From the NCBI RefSeq assembly GCF_024347635.1, contig NZ_AP025510.1, positions 124,001-188,000 on the forward strand: DNA of 64,000 nucleotides. Direction: 5' to 3'. Shown piece after piece: positions 1 through 8,479 of this stretch (the first letter of the stretch is position 1; the number at the start of each line of letters is the position of its first letter). The stretch is from Vibrio tasmaniensis (lineage in GTDB: Bacteria; Pseudomonadota; Gammaproteobacteria; Enterobacterales; Vibrionaceae). The notes under the pieces were generated by a model. That model ran no database searches and was not told where the DNA came from. It saw only the letters and a list, made by a program, of their open reading frames with translations. Both the position numbers and the translations under genes were made by a program.

Positions 1-69
1 GCAGAGCGTGTTCGCCAGTTAGAAAAGAATGCGATGAAGAAATTGAAGCAAGCCGTTGGTGACTTCTAA
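1..69 (+). CDS. rpoH: RNA polymerase heat-shock sigma factor RpoH (sigma-32), C-terminal end only
   Basis: The window opens inside this gene; only the last 22 codons and the TAA stop are present. The residues AERVRQLEKNAMKKLK are the conserved end of sigma region 4.2 of RpoH, which contacts the -35 element of heat-shock promoters. The following gene is glpE, as expected for a Vibrio rpoH locus. A strong intrinsic terminator follows 40 bases downstream, so the gene probably ends its transcript here. Family assignment rests on a short but distinctive tail. Confidence 0.85.
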   Translation, partial: AERVRQLEKNAMKKLKQAVGDF

Positions 70-109
70 AGGCAGATAAGCCAGAAGCGATAAAATAAGC
101 TGAATTTGA

Positions 110-143
110 AAAGGCCGAGATCGAGAGATCTCGGCCTTTTTGT
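110..143 (+). terminator. Intrinsic terminator after rpoH
   Basis: An 11-bp perfect stem (AAAGGCCGAGA paired with TCTCGGCCTTT) around an 8-base loop is followed by a T-rich run. This is a textbook Rho-independent terminator for the rpoH transcript. Confidence 0.9.
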
Positions 144-488
144 TTTTGATCGATTTCTCAACTTTTGCGTTCGAAATTTGCAAAACGATTTTGTGGATAA
201 CTCTGTGAGGAATTTATTCGTCAGCTGTCTAAAAGCAGGGTGTAGTAAGGCTTTGGCGGGGTTTTTCGCGTGGGGATATGTTTCAGTTAACCCACAGTTA
301 GATCAGGATCATTACTACATGTTGTGGATCTATTTTTAAAAAGGCACTTTATTCACGCAATTCACAGATTTATCCACAAATGGTGTAAAAGTGATCGCTG
401 GTGGATAACCTTATTAAGTGGATGTGATTGTTAGCCTTGGGATAGGTTACAATGGCAGCAAAGTAAATCAGTATAAAAAGAGAAAGTC
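142..488. promoter_or_regulatory. rpoH-glpE intergenic region with a cluster of DnaA-box-like sites
   Basis: This 347-base gap has no convincing gene. It holds two perfect DnaA boxes in opposite orientation, TGTGGATAA at 192-200 and TTATCCACA at 370-378. There is a one-mismatch box (GGTGGATAA) at 400-408 and a weaker match at 323-331. Several GATC sites lie among them. The promoter of glpE must also lie here, but I cannot place it with confidence. Whether DnaA binds here is inference from the sequence matches alone. Confidence 0.45.
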
Positions 489-809
489 ATGGACCAGTTT
501 AAACATATCGACGTTAAAGGCGCTCAAGCCCTTATTGAACAAAGTGAAGCTCGACTTGTCGATATACGAGATCCGCAATCTTTTGCGGTTGCCCATTCAA
601 AAACCGCCTACCACCTGACGAACGATACAATGGTGTCGTTTATGGATGAGGTAGAGTTCGAACAGCCTATCTTAGTGATGTGTTACCACGGCATTAGTAG
701 CCAAGGCGCGGCACAATATTTAGTGAACCAAGGCTTTGAAGAGGTATATAGTGTTGATGGCGGTTTCGAAGCTTGGCATCGTGCTGAACTTCCGGTGATC
801 GCGGGTTAA
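489..809 (+). CDS. glpE: Thiosulfate sulfurtransferase GlpE (single-domain rhodanese)
   Basis: A 106-residue single rhodanese domain, close to the 108 residues of E. coli GlpE. The active-site loop CYHGISSQ places the sulfur-accepting cysteine at residue 65, the same position as in E. coli. The family transfers the sulfane sulfur of thiosulfate to cyanide or to thiol acceptors such as thioredoxin; the enzyme is cytoplasmic. The start ATG is preceded by AGAGAAAG. glpG follows 56 bases downstream on the same strand, so the two are likely co-transcribed as in E. coli, although glpR and glpD are not beside them here. Confidence 0.95.
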   Translation: MDQFKHIDVKGAQALIEQSEARLVDIRDPQSFAVAHSKTAYHLTNDTMVSFMDEVEFEQPILVMCYHGISSQGAAQYLVNQGFEEVYSVDGGFEAWHRAELPVIAG

Positions 810-865
810 TAGCTTTATCACTTAAGCGCTTCAAGCATCTCCCATAGCATGAATAGGAAGTAACA

Positions 866-1708
866 ATGATTAGACTGATGGTGTTAGACAACCCACGTCT
901 TGCTCAAGCATTTATTGATTATATGGCCTCCCGTCAGATCCCTATTCAGATGTCTCCAGAGGGAGAAGGGCGTTTTGCTTTGTGGCTTCTTGATGGTCAA
1001 TTTCAGGTTGAAACCGAAGCTGAGCTGAATCGTTTTTTGGCTGAACCCAATCATAAACGCTATCAAGCGGCCTCTTGGGACATGGCAGAGACCAGAAAGA
1101 GCAACTTTCATTATCACACCCCGAGCTTCATGGGCATGATAAAAGCCAAAGCGGGCCCCGTGACACTGAGCCTAATGTTGGTGTGTGTGGTAATTTTTGC
1201 GCTGCAACAGATTGGTTTTGGCCAAGCTATTTTCAATGCCCTGCATTTCCCTGCGGTGGATGGACAGCAATGGCAGTTGTGGCGTTGGTTGAGCCATGCC
1301 GTTCTGCATTTCTCTGTTATGCACATCGCATTCAATATTTTGTGGTGGTGGCAGCTAGGTGGGGACATTGAGAAGAAACTAGGCAGCCTCAAGCTACTTC
1401 AGATCTTTGCTGTCTCTTCTGCGCTTTCAGGTGCTGGGCAGTATTGGGTTGAAGGGGCGAACTTCGGTGGCTTGTCTGGTGTTGTGTATGCTTTGGTTGG
1501 TTACTTATGGGTTGTCGGTGCGAAGGCACCACAACTTGGTTTAGGTATCCCAAGACAGATTGTCGGCTTTATGTTGGTGTGGTTAGTGCTTGGGTACATG
1601 CAGCCATTTATGGCGATCGCCAATACAGCGCATTTAGCTGGCCTAGCCGCTGGTGTCATTCTTGGCTTTATCGATGCGATGAAAGCACCGAGCTCGGCAA
1701 GAAGCTAA
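866..1708 (+). CDS. glpG: Rhomboid intramembrane serine protease GlpG
   Basis: A 280-residue protein with an N-terminal cytoplasmic domain (about 1-95) followed by a six-helix rhomboid membrane core. The catalytic pair is visible as Ser204 in GLSG and His256 in NTAHLAG. The supporting His153 and Asn157 lie in the WLSHAVLHFSVMHIAFNILW helix. Rhomboids cleave transmembrane substrates within the inner membrane; E. coli GlpG is the structural model of the family. It lies just downstream of glpE. AGGAAG upstream of the ATG gives a good ribosome-binding site, and a bidirectional terminator follows. Confidence 0.96.
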   Translation: MIRLMVLDNPRLAQAFIDYMASRQIPIQMSPEGEGRFALWLLDGQFQVETEAELNRFLAEPNHKRYQAASWDMAETRKSNFHYHTPSFMGMIKAKAGPVTLSLMLVCVVIFALQQIGFGQAIFNALHFPAVDGQQWQLWRWLSHAVLHFSVMHIAFNILWWWQLGGDIEKKLGSLKLLQIFAVSSALSGAGQYWVEGANFGGLSGVVYALVGYLWVVGAKAPQLGLGIPRQIVGFMLVWLVLGYMQPFMAIANTAHLAGLAAGVILGFIDAMKAPSSARS

Positions 1709-1744
1709 CTCATTTTTTCTAGTGAGTAGCCAAACGATAGAGAC

Positions 1745-1773
1745 AAAAAAGCGGCCAGATGAGCCGCTTTTTT
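1745..1773. terminator. Bidirectional intrinsic terminator between glpG and the FliL-like gene
   Basis: A perfect stem (AAAAAAGCGGC / GCCGCTTTTTT) with a 7-base loop has A and T tracts on its two sides. It can therefore stop transcripts of both convergent genes. Confidence 0.9.
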
Positions 1774-1795
1774 ATTGGGAATCGTTTTTACATCA

Positions 1796-2203
1796 TTACT
1801 GATAAAGGTATTTGGTAAACAATAAGTCAGCAATGAGGGTTTTACCTGTTTCAGGAAGTAAAATCTTATTGAGGTGCTCAACTAAGGACTTTCTCAAATC
1901 TTCACGACCGGATAGAGACTTAATTGTTTCTTCATTTTGTTTGCCGAGTAATTCAATCACCGCATCACGAATCAATGGCTGATGATGCTCAATGGCTTCT
2001 AAGTCATTACTATTTGCGACCATTATGTCGAGACGGACCTGAATATAGCCCAGTTTTTTACCTTTAGTGTAAAAATTGGTGGTGAGATCGGGCTCTAGCG
2101 TGAAGTAGGCTAGTTTGGGTGTCGATTCTTCTTCAGCGAAACTTGATGCTGAAAATAGTAGATTAATCGCAATAAATAGTTGGGCTACATAACGTTTGTG
2201 CAT
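1796..2203 (-). CDS. FliL-domain protein with signal peptide
   Basis: A 135-residue protein with an N-terminal hydrophobic segment (about residues 8-23, ending SASSFA) that reads as a signal peptide or membrane anchor. After it comes a domain resembling the flagellar stator-associated protein FliL, with the typical beta-strand LGYIQVRLDIMV and the C-terminal helix with LLPETGK and LLFTKYLYQ. True fliL sits in flagellar operons. This copy is far from any flagellar gene, next to ubiC, a place where vibrios usually carry a FliL-like gene. Its role is unknown; periplasmic or membrane-associated location is inferred. It diverges from ubiC. Confidence 0.75.
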   Translation of the reverse strand: MHKRYVAQLFIAINLLFSASSFAEEESTPKLAYFTLEPDLTTNFYTKGKKLGYIQVRLDIMVANSNDLEAIEHHQPLIRDAVIELLGKQNEETIKSLSGREDLRKSLVEHLNKILLPETGKTLIADLLFTKYLYQ

Positions 2204-2365
2204 ATTTGAGACTTTTCTTTAGTTTATTCGCGATATTCGAAACGCATTAGTCTTGTTACAATGAGCGGTCTAAATCTAAATACGTTTACAATTCGAAGGA
2301 CGCTTTAATTTTATTCGAAAATTGAAGCTTTATTGTACGTGTAAAGTCACCTATTGAATACTAGT

Positions 2366-2908
2366 ATGAATCAGTCAATATCATTGTATCTAAATTCGTT
2401 AATGAATGTAGATTGGCAAAGCACAGAAAAATTTAGTTTTCCTAATGAAACCACCAAAGAGTGGCTTATGGAACAAGGATCGCTTTCCCGTAAGTTGGGC
2501 AAGTGCTGCAAGCACCTGTCTGTTGAGTTGCTTCATAATCAAGTTGTGGAACGATCAATTCTGCAGAAGGACGAAGAACGCCTTTTATCATCACATGATT
2601 GCTTACTACGTAAAGTGATTTTAAAGGGTGATGATGAGCCGTGGGTGTTAGGTCGAACCTTAATACCTCGAATTACCCTAGAAGACCATCAGCACTCTGA
2701 CCTTTCTCAACAAGGGGATGTCCCGCTTGGATTAACGGTTTTCAGTGCTGAGAATGTAGAGCGAGATGCGCTGCAAGTCGGTTGGGTTATCGCTGGCGAT
2801 GAGCGATTACTCGCGCGTCGTTCTCGATTATGGATGAATCATAAACCGATGCTTGTGGCCGAACTTTTTTTACCAACATCCCCCATTTACTCTAAGGAGA
2901 GTGTGTAA
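2366..2908 (+). CDS. ubiC: Chorismate pyruvate-lyase UbiC
   Basis: UbiC converts chorismate to 4-hydroxybenzoate plus pyruvate, the first committed step of ubiquinone synthesis, in the cytoplasm. The protein has the family hallmarks: the central LLRKVIL strand with the catalytic arginine, LGRTLIP, and the C-terminal ELFLPTSPIY with the conserved glutamate. I chose the ATG at 2366 (180 residues). An in-frame TTG at 2354 would add four residues, and neither start has a clear Shine-Dalgarno. The stop codon directly abuts the ubiA start codon, so the two are translationally coupled. Confidence 0.93.
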   Translation: MNQSISLYLNSLMNVDWQSTEKFSFPNETTKEWLMEQGSLSRKLGKCCKHLSVELLHNQVVERSILQKDEERLLSSHDCLLRKVILKGDDEPWVLGRTLIPRITLEDHQHSDLSQQGDVPLGLTVFSAENVERDALQVGWVIAGDERLLARRSRLWMNHKPMLVAELFLPTSPIYSKESV

Positions 2909-3763
2909 ATGCTTGCCACCAAAGCGAAGGCGTACTGGCAATTGACGCGAATGAATCGCCCGATTGGTACTCTGTTACTCCTTTGGCCGACCTTGTGGTC
3001 GCTGATTATTGCTGCGAAAGGCATGCCTGATTTTGATGTCTTGGTTGTTTTCATACTCGGTGTGGTGTTAATGCGATCGGCTGGCTGTGTGATTAATGAC
3101 TTTGCTGACCGTAAAGTTGATGGTCATGTCAAACGCACCAAGCAACGTCCATTACCTTCAGGCTTGGTTTCCAGCAAGGAAGCCATTGTGCTCTTTCTAG
3201 TGTTAGCTGTGGTTTCTTTCTTGTTGGTACTCACCATGAACCCGCTGACCATTAAGCTCTCTTTTATTGGCGTTGGTCTAGCGTTCATTTATCCTTTCAT
3301 GAAGCGTTTTACACACCTTCCACAGTTGTTTCTCGGATTGGCTTTCAGTTGGGCAATACCAATGGCTTGGGCGGCGCAAACCAATGAACTGCCAAGCATT
3401 GTGTGGTTTATCTTCGTGATTAATGCGTTGTGGACGATAGCCTACGACACGCAATATGCGATGGTTGACCGAGACGATGACCTGAAGATTGGTATCAAGT
3501 CGACGGCTATTCTATTTGGTCGTTTTGATAAGCTTATTGTGGGCGCGCTGCAGTTAGTTACACTGGCGATGCTGATTGCATTGGGAATGCACTACCAACT
3601 CGGTGATACGTTCTACTGGGCATTGTTAGTTTCGGGAAGCTTGTTCGTGTATCAACAGCATCTGATGCGTCACCGCGATCGAGACCTTTGCTTCCAAGCC
3701 TTTTTGAACAATAACTATGTTGGAATGGCGGTGACTGTAGGCTTGTTCATTACCTTCTGGTAA
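2909..3763 (+). CDS. ubiA: 4-hydroxybenzoate octaprenyltransferase UbiA
   Basis: An integral membrane prenyltransferase of 284 residues that attaches the polyprenyl tail to 4-hydroxybenzoate. Both aspartate-rich motifs that bind Mg-diphosphate are visible: [10 protein letters not shown] near residue 68 and [13 protein letters not shown] near residue 187. About eight or nine hydrophobic segments separate them. The start codon immediately follows the ubiC stop, with GGAGAG nine bases upstream. Its natural terminator was split by the adjoining IS4-family insertion, so transcripts may now run into the element. Confidence 0.96.
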   Translation: MLATKAKAYWQLTRMNRPIGTLLLLWPTLWSLIIAAKGMPDFDVLVVFILGVVLMRSAGCVINDFADRKVDGHVKRTKQRPLPSGLVSSKEAIVLFLVLAVVSFLLVLTMNPLTIKLSFIGVGLAFIYPFMKRFTHLPQLFLGLAFSWAIPMAWAAQTNELPSIVWFIFVINALWTIAYDTQYAMVDRDDDLKIGIKSTAILFGRFDKLIVGALQLVTLAMLIALGMHYQLGDTFYWALLVSGSLFVYQQHLMRHRDRDLCFQAFLNNNYVGMAVTVGLFITFW

Positions 3764-3804
3764 GCATCAGCTTTACAAGTAAACGAACGCTAAAGAAAAA
3801 GGCA

Positions 3805-3813
3805 CCCATTGGG
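3805..3813. repeat. Target-site duplication, left copy
   Basis: CCCATTGGG immediately before the element is repeated exactly at 5317-5325. Nine bases is the length expected for IS50/Tn5-type elements. Confidence 0.92.
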
Positions 3814-3836
3814 CTGTCTCTTGATCACAAGTCTGG

Positions 3837-5213
3837 TTAATCAAGAGACTTAGCGAGTTCATACCCTTCAAGGATGGTTTGTAACCTAAACCATCCTTGC
3901 CATAACGTCTTTATAGAAGCGCGACCTGTTCGCTTGGTATTCTTCCAACCACCTAACCGAGCAATACCGTTGTAAGCCCATGATATATTAGGCGCTTCTT
4001 TCGGTAGTTTTTTACTCTCCAACTTGAGCCACATTAACTTCCACGCTTTGCCTTTTAATACCTGCTCACAACTGGTCTTAGATAACTCGTCTGATTCATT
4101 CATAAACCTCAACTGGAGTAACCGAGTCGCGATAAAAGCCAAAACGACGCTGAGCCTTTCTAAGTTATCCTTACTTTGCATTCTCAGTTGCTCAACTTCA
4201 GTCCCTTCACTTTTCCAGACTTTATGAAAATCTTCTATTAGCCAGCGCCGCTCATAATAACTGACGATTTTGAGTGCCTCTTCCTTGCTCGTTATCGGCT
4301 CTGAAGTCAGTAAGTGCCATGCGAGCTTATTATCACTCTCTCCTTGTTCTATACATCCCACGTAGTAAAGCGGAATGTTATCGAACTCTTTCTTGTTAGC
4401 AGGAGACTTGAGTGTCACGGGGGCATATTTGATATCTAAATGAGCCTTGCGAGCTTTACGACCGCCTTTTTGCGGTATTTCGAGCACTTTCTCTCCGGCT
4501 GATAACAGGGTAGAGGCATAGCTATAAAGACGATTATCATGCTCTTCAATACAGCGGCTTTGCATTGAGCGAACGAGGAATCTCTGTTGTTGCTCTCGCT
4601 TGTAAGTGAGGTATTCAAATAGGTCTGCTTCTCTATCACACACAGAAATGACATCCGAAATTTTATCGCCAAGTCGCTCAGCGACATGGCGAGAGGCTTG
4701 TTCCCACTTATAACTTTCTTTCTCTTTGTATGGTCGAGTCGCATGCTGGTGCCTTTGACCTCGCTTTTCTATATCACGAGTCCAGCGCTGTTGTTCAATT
4801 AAACCAATAACAGATTGAGTATCGGGAGCAAAAAGTAAGGTTGAGTGTACGAACATGGCGCGATGTCGATTGCCTTGATTGGAATGCCCGAGTTCATCTC
4901 GAATGCTACGATGGGAGTAACTGAGAGAAGTGGTGTCTTCTAAGGCAAGAAGTGTTTGTTGCTCTAATGCTTCTTGTGCGGTGACATAAAAACCCGCTTC
5001 TGCGATATCTTCTGCTTTGATTTGCTCATTACGGATGAAGCGATAAGCCCCTTCCATTTCAGCAGGGGAGATAATGAGTTTCGAGACGGGTACACCAGGT
5101 TGCTCGGCCAGTGAGGCTGCGAGAGCAACGAGTCTTTGAGTGCGTCTAGGGTCATTAAGGTGGGCTTGACCGAACTGTTTTTGTGCCCAAAGGGTAGGCT
5201 CTATATAGGTCAT
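3837..5213 (-). CDS. IS4-family (Tn5-like) transposase
   Basis: This protein is about 458 residues, close to Tn5 transposase (476). The N-terminal DNA-binding domain carries FGQAHLNDPRRTQRL and EGAYRFIRN, as in Tn5. The DDE catalytic triad can be placed at LALEDTTSLSY (D), SVCDREADLFEY (D) and the YERRWLIEDFHKVWK motif (E, the family Y-R-E-K signature). I prefer the ATG at 5213, eight bases after AAGGA; an upstream in-frame ATG at 5231 would add six residues. The stop codon sits only about 25 bases from the element's left end. Confidence 0.93.
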   Translation of the reverse strand: MTYIEPTLWAQKQFGQAHLNDPRRTQRLVALAASLAEQPGVPVSKLIISPAEMEGAYRFIRNEQIKAEDIAEAGFYVTAQEALEQQTLLALEDTTSLSYSHRSIRDELGHSNQGNRHRAMFVHSTLLFAPDTQSVIGLIEQQRWTRDIEKRGQRHQHATRPYKEKESYKWEQASRHVAERLGDKISDVISVCDREADLFEYLTYKREQQQRFLVRSMQSRCIEEHDNRLYSYASTLLSAGEKVLEIPQKGGRKARKAHLDIKYAPVTLKSPANKKEFDNIPLYYVGCIEQGESDNKLAWHLLTSEPITSKEEALKIVSYYERRWLIEDFHKVWKSEGTEVEQLRMQSKDNLERLSVVLAFIATRLLQLRFMNESDELSKTSCEQVLKGKAWKLMWLKLESKKLPKEAPNISWAYNGIARLGGWKNTKRTGRASIKTLWQGWFRLQTILEGYELAKSLD

Positions 5214-5270
5214 GATAATCATCCTTGTCATTGCTTAGATGATCAGATCATGAAACCTAAAAATAGTTCA

Positions 5271-5301
5271 AAAAAAATCCCTAAGCGTGGCTTAGGGATT
5301 T
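5271..5301 (-). terminator. Intrinsic terminator at the promoter-side edge of the IS
   Basis: Read on the minus strand, a stem of about ten pairs (AATCCCTAAG / CTTAGGGATT, loop CCACG) is followed by seven Ts. It lies between the outer end of the IS and the transposase start. It could stop transcripts entering from plsB, both protecting the element and replacing the terminator plsB lost. Confidence 0.75.
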
Positions 5302-5316
5302 GTGTATAAGAGACAG

Positions 5317-5325
5317 CCCATTGGG
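5317..5325. repeat. Target-site duplication, right copy
   Basis: CCCATTGGG, identical to 3805-3813, directly abuts the right end of the IS50-like element. Confidence 0.92.
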
Positions 5326-5379
5326 TGCCTTTTTTGATCGTATTCAGTCTAGTGATTAAAGTGAATGCTAACCAAGAGA

Positions 5380-7803
5380 TTATTCTGCTTGGTGGATACT
5401 CTCTTGAATCGTCAAACGTACTTCAGGGTAAAGCATTGAGTAGAGAAGTTTAGCGAATTGCTGAGTCTTTTCTAAATCACAGTTACCATCGTTATCCAGA
5501 TATTGCTGCTGTTTCAGAGTTGCGAACATCGACGCAAACACGCCTTTATCGAAGAACTCCGGTGCGTTGATACCTTGTAGGCGACCCAGTCGCTGTGCGA
5601 TGTCTTGGCTCTTCTGCTCAAGGTCTGACTTATCTAGATCAGGATTCTCTGCCAATAGGTTCAGAGCAATTGAGTAGCGCTGGAGCGTTTCTGAAATCGT
5701 ACGGCCTAGTAGCATCAGTGCTTGGCTGTTTGACTGGTTGATCGTTACTTGGTTGTTCGACACAACAAGCATACCTTGACCGACTAGCTCATCAATGATG
5801 TTCGCAACCACGCTTTCAAGCTGATCTTCGTCGTAGCTTAAAAATAACTCTTTCTTTAAGAATGGGTAGATAGCTGCAACATTTTCTTGAATAGCGTCGA
5901 TTGATAAACCGTGCTGACGAATGGTCATCTGAGCGATCAATGATGGCAATGCAAACAAGTGAATGATGTTATTACGATAGTAGGTCATCAGAATCGATTG
6001 GTGACGATCAAGCGAAATGATGTCGCCCATAGTGTCTGATTCAATTAAGAACTTGTTCAATGACTCTGCGTGTTTTACTAAGTCTTCAGCGCTGTCTTTA
6101 GGCACTGTGAATGTACCTGAATAAGGCACATTCTTAAGTAAAGACAGGTAGCAGTTGATCTGAGAAACCAAAGAGTCACGAGACAATGCGCGCTGTCGAG
6201 AAGCCAATAGCGCCGTTGCACAAAGAGTCAGGGCATTGGTCGCTGCCGCATCGTTAATGTGCGTCATCATTTTGGTTGCCAAGTCATTAACCACCGGGTT
6301 CATCCATTGTGGTTTGCTGGTTCCCATTGGGTCGATATCTTTAGTCCACTCAGGAGCATGTTCGTTCAGATATTGGTTAAGCTGAATTGGCTCACCGAAG
6401 TTCACGTAGCCTTTACCAAAGTTACGCAGCTTACGAATCGTACGAATCACTAGGCTCGCGTTTTCTTTCTCTTTACGCTTACCACGAAGTTCTTTCGCGT
6501 AGGTCGCGACTTCCATTACGTGCTCATAGCCGATGTATACAGGAACCAAAGTCACCGGACGGTTCATGCCGCGCAGCATGGCTTGGATTGTCATCGCTAG
6601 CATGCCGGTTTTCGCCTGCAATAGACGACCTGTACGAGAGCGACCACCTTCACTGAAGTATTCTACCGAGTAACCCTTAGCGAATAATTCCGCTAGGTAT
6701 TCGCGAAAAATAGTCGAGTACAACTTGTTGCCTTTGAAGCTACGACGAATAAAGAACGCACCGCCGTGACGGAAAATAGGACCGGCAGGGAAGAAGTTCA
6801 GGTTGATACCTGCTGCGATGTGCGGAGGCACCATGCCTTCATGATAAAGCACATAAGAAAGTAGTAAGTAATCCATGTGACTACGATGACAAGGTACATA
6901 AACGATCTCGTGACCATCTTGAGCCAGCTTACGAACGGTTGAAGCGTTGCTAATATGCAGGCCTTGGTACAACTTATTCCACAACCAACCAAGAATCTTC
7001 TCACCGCGTTTAATCAGCGAGTAAGAGAAGTTAGCTGCGATCTCATCCATGATGTCTTGAGCTTCTTTGCTCGCTTTCTCTATGGAAATATTTTTTGATT
7101 CAGCTTCATCTTCTATCGCCTTTTTGATTGCTTCTGACTTTAGCAGGCGGTCGAACAGAGCTTGGCGGCTTGGTAGATTTGGGCCCGATGCTGCAAGCTT
7201 TTGACGAGAGAAGTGAATGCGTGCCACGCGCGCCAGTTTATGCGCGATGGTGCTGTCGGTGCCGTGTGAGTTAGCCATGTATCGTAGAGATACCACTGGG
7301 CTAAAGCGAACCAGACAGTCACGACCTGCTAGCAATACAGCTTTCGATTTCTCTAAGCCGTTCATTGCTTGTAGGTAAGGCTTCTGGTTATTCTCTTTAC
7401 CAGGCTTTCGACCCCACAATACGGTGGCAGGGATAACTTGAACGTCGAGCTCAGAGTCTTCTGCATGCAGTGACAGCAGTTCAGAGAAGACTTCAATTGA
7501 TGAGCTTGGTACATAATCATCGTCTTGCAGTAGAGTTTTGCGAGAAGAGATAAAAACGTAGCGTTGCAGTGATTTGCCATTGATTTCAAGTTTGCTCAAC
7601 GGATCAGGTAACCCTAGTTCAAGTGCATGTTTTTGCAATGTAAGAATGTCTACACTTGAGCGAAACGGTAAGGCGTATACAATCGGTTTGCTCAAATCAA
7701 TGTTCAAATCCTCTACAGGGTTTGAAGGGATTGATGTGCTCTTTACCAATAGGGATAAAGGTAGCTTCATTAATGAACGTGAAAAAGATTGTCCAGAAGA
7801 CAT
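5380..7803 (-). CDS. plsB: Glycerol-3-phosphate 1-O-acyltransferase PlsB
   Basis: PlsB acylates sn-glycerol-3-phosphate at position 1, the first step of phospholipid synthesis, at the inner membrane. The 807 residues equal the E. coli length. The catalytic HX4D motif is HRSHMD (His306, Asp311), at the same numbers as in E. coli. The substrate-binding EGGRSRTGR follows near residue 385, with FFIRRSF near 350. It is transcribed away from dgkA, the conserved divergent arrangement in enterobacteria and vibrios. Its downstream terminator has been split by the IS50-like insertion. Confidence 0.97.
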   Translation of the reverse strand: MSSGQSFSRSLMKLPLSLLVKSTSIPSNPVEDLNIDLSKPIVYALPFRSSVDILTLQKHALELGLPDPLSKLEINGKSLQRYVFISSRKTLLQDDDYVPSSSIEVFSELLSLHAEDSELDVQVIPATVLWGRKPGKENNQKPYLQAMNGLEKSKAVLLAGRDCLVRFSPVVSLRYMANSHGTDSTIAHKLARVARIHFSRQKLAASGPNLPSRQALFDRLLKSEAIKKAIEDEAESKNISIEKASKEAQDIMDEIAANFSYSLIKRGEKILGWLWNKLYQGLHISNASTVRKLAQDGHEIVYVPCHRSHMDYLLLSYVLYHEGMVPPHIAAGINLNFFPAGPIFRHGGAFFIRRSFKGNKLYSTIFREYLAELFAKGYSVEYFSEGGRSRTGRLLQAKTGMLAMTIQAMLRGMNRPVTLVPVYIGYEHVMEVATYAKELRGKRKEKENASLVIRTIRKLRNFGKGYVNFGEPIQLNQYLNEHAPEWTKDIDPMGTSKPQWMNPVVNDLATKMMTHINDAAATNALTLCATALLASRQRALSRDSLVSQINCYLSLLKNVPYSGTFTVPKDSAEDLVKHAESLNKFLIESDTMGDIISLDRHQSILMTYYRNNIIHLFALPSLIAQMTIRQHGLSIDAIQENVAAIYPFLKKELFLSYDEDQLESVVANIIDELVGQGMLVVSNNQVTINQSNSQALMLLGRTISETLQRYSIALNLLAENPDLDKSDLEQKSQDIAQRLGRLQGINAPEFFDKGVFASMFATLKQQQYLDNDGNCDLEKTQQFAKLLYSMLYPEVRLTIQESIHQAE

Positions 7804-8022
7804 ATAGGTTCACTGCCTCAATAGTTATTTCAATGTGCTCAAGCGTATCTCTATTTCTATAATGAAAGGATAAATCCTATGAGTGAAATAGGGATAAGCC
7901 TAGGCGTAAATTTAATCGATGCAAGAATACCAGAAACTGGTCTAACCTTTTAATGGAAATAGTCATATTGCCGTTAAGTTTGTGGAAAATCATTCATCGA
8001 CTGATTGAGTATAGGGTTAAAA

Positions 8023-8385
8023 ATGACCAAAAAATCAAACACCGGATTCAAACGTATCATCAAAGCGGCGGGCTTTTCATGGCAAGGTATCACGAGCTCG
8101 TTTAAAAACGAGGCTGCATTTCGACAAGAAGTCTTCATGGCCGCAGTGCTTATTCCGTTGGCGTTCTACTTAGATGTAAACCAAGTTGAGCGAATCTTGA
8201 TGATTTCAGCAGTCGTGTTGGTGATGGTTGTCGAGTTGATCAATACCGCGATTGAAGCGGTCGTTGACCGAATAGGTAGCGAACATCATGAGCTTTCTGG
8301 GATGGCGAAAGATGTTGGCTCAGCTGCCGTTTTTATCTGTTTAGTATTAGCTGGTTACGTGTGGTTAGAGATCTTATTTTTGTAA
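8023..8385 (+). CDS. dgkA: Diacylglycerol kinase DgkA
   Basis: A 120-residue integral membrane kinase that phosphorylates diacylglycerol to phosphatidate, recycling lipid released during osmoregulated glucan synthesis. Three transmembrane helices are visible after an amphipathic N-terminal stretch. The conserved catalytic signature VELINTAIEAVVDRIG contains the essential glutamate. I use the ATG at 8023, since the extension to a TTG at 8005 has no support and would exceed the family length. It sits between plsB (divergent) and lexA (same strand, 94 bases on), as in E. coli. Confidence 0.95.
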   Translation: MTKKSNTGFKRIIKAAGFSWQGITSSFKNEAAFRQEVFMAAVLIPLAFYLDVNQVERILMISAVVLVMVVELINTAIEAVVDRIGSEHHELSGMAKDVGSAAVFICLVLAGYVWLEILFL

Positions 8386-8436
8386 TTCGCTAAAAATGAA
8401 CTAAAAACAACCAATTGCTTTGCTTTTGTTCAGTTA

Positions 8437-8472
8437 CTGGATATACTCACAGTCAACTGTATAAAAAGACAG
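8437..8472 (+). promoter_or_regulatory. Two tandem LexA (SOS) boxes upstream of lexA
   Basis: CTGTATAAAAAGACAG at 8457-8472 matches CTGT-N8-ACAG perfectly. CTGGATATACTCACAG at 8437-8452 has one mismatch in the left half. Their centres lie 20 bases apart, and the second box ends seven bases before the start codon. Two boxes also control E. coli lexA, and autoregulation is inferred. Confidence 0.9.
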
Positions 8473-8479
8473 GTGAATC

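Larger units (their letters stand above)
3814..5316 (-). mobile_element. IS4-family, IS50/Tn5-like insertion sequence (1503 bp)
   Basis: The complete element has 19-bp ends CTGTCTCTTGATCACAAGT (left) and, read inward from the right, CTGTCTCTTATACACAAAT; 14 of 19 bases agree. It is flanked by a perfect 9-bp direct repeat and carries a single intact transposase gene read on the minus strand. The left end resembles the inside end and the right end the outside end of IS50 of Tn5. Intact ends, gene and duplication indicate a recent and potentially active insertion. Confidence 0.93.
3796..5336. other. Former ubiA/plsB convergent terminator, interrupted by the IS50-like element
   Basis: Removing bases 3814-5316 and one copy of the 9-bp duplication restores AAAAAGGCACCC-ATT-GGGTGCCTTTTTT, a perfect hairpin with A and T tracts. 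It would have terminated both ubiA and plsB transcripts. The insertion split it within the stem-loop: the left arm lies at about 3796-3813 and the right arm at 5317-5336. Confidence 0.85.

Noticed and set aside
106..339. 77-residue open frame across the rpoH terminator region
   Set aside because: It begins inside the terminator stem and runs through the DnaA-box region with no ribosome-binding site or recognisable domain.
192..408. DnaA-box cluster as a replication origin
   Set aside because: No origin-associated genes (dnaA, mnmG, parAB) and no obvious A/T-rich unwinding element with 13-mers, so I call it a possible regulatory or titration site only.
3837..5231. Longer transposase start at 5231
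   Set aside because: The ATG at 5213 has AAGGA at good spacing, while the upstream ATG overlaps that ribosome-binding site.
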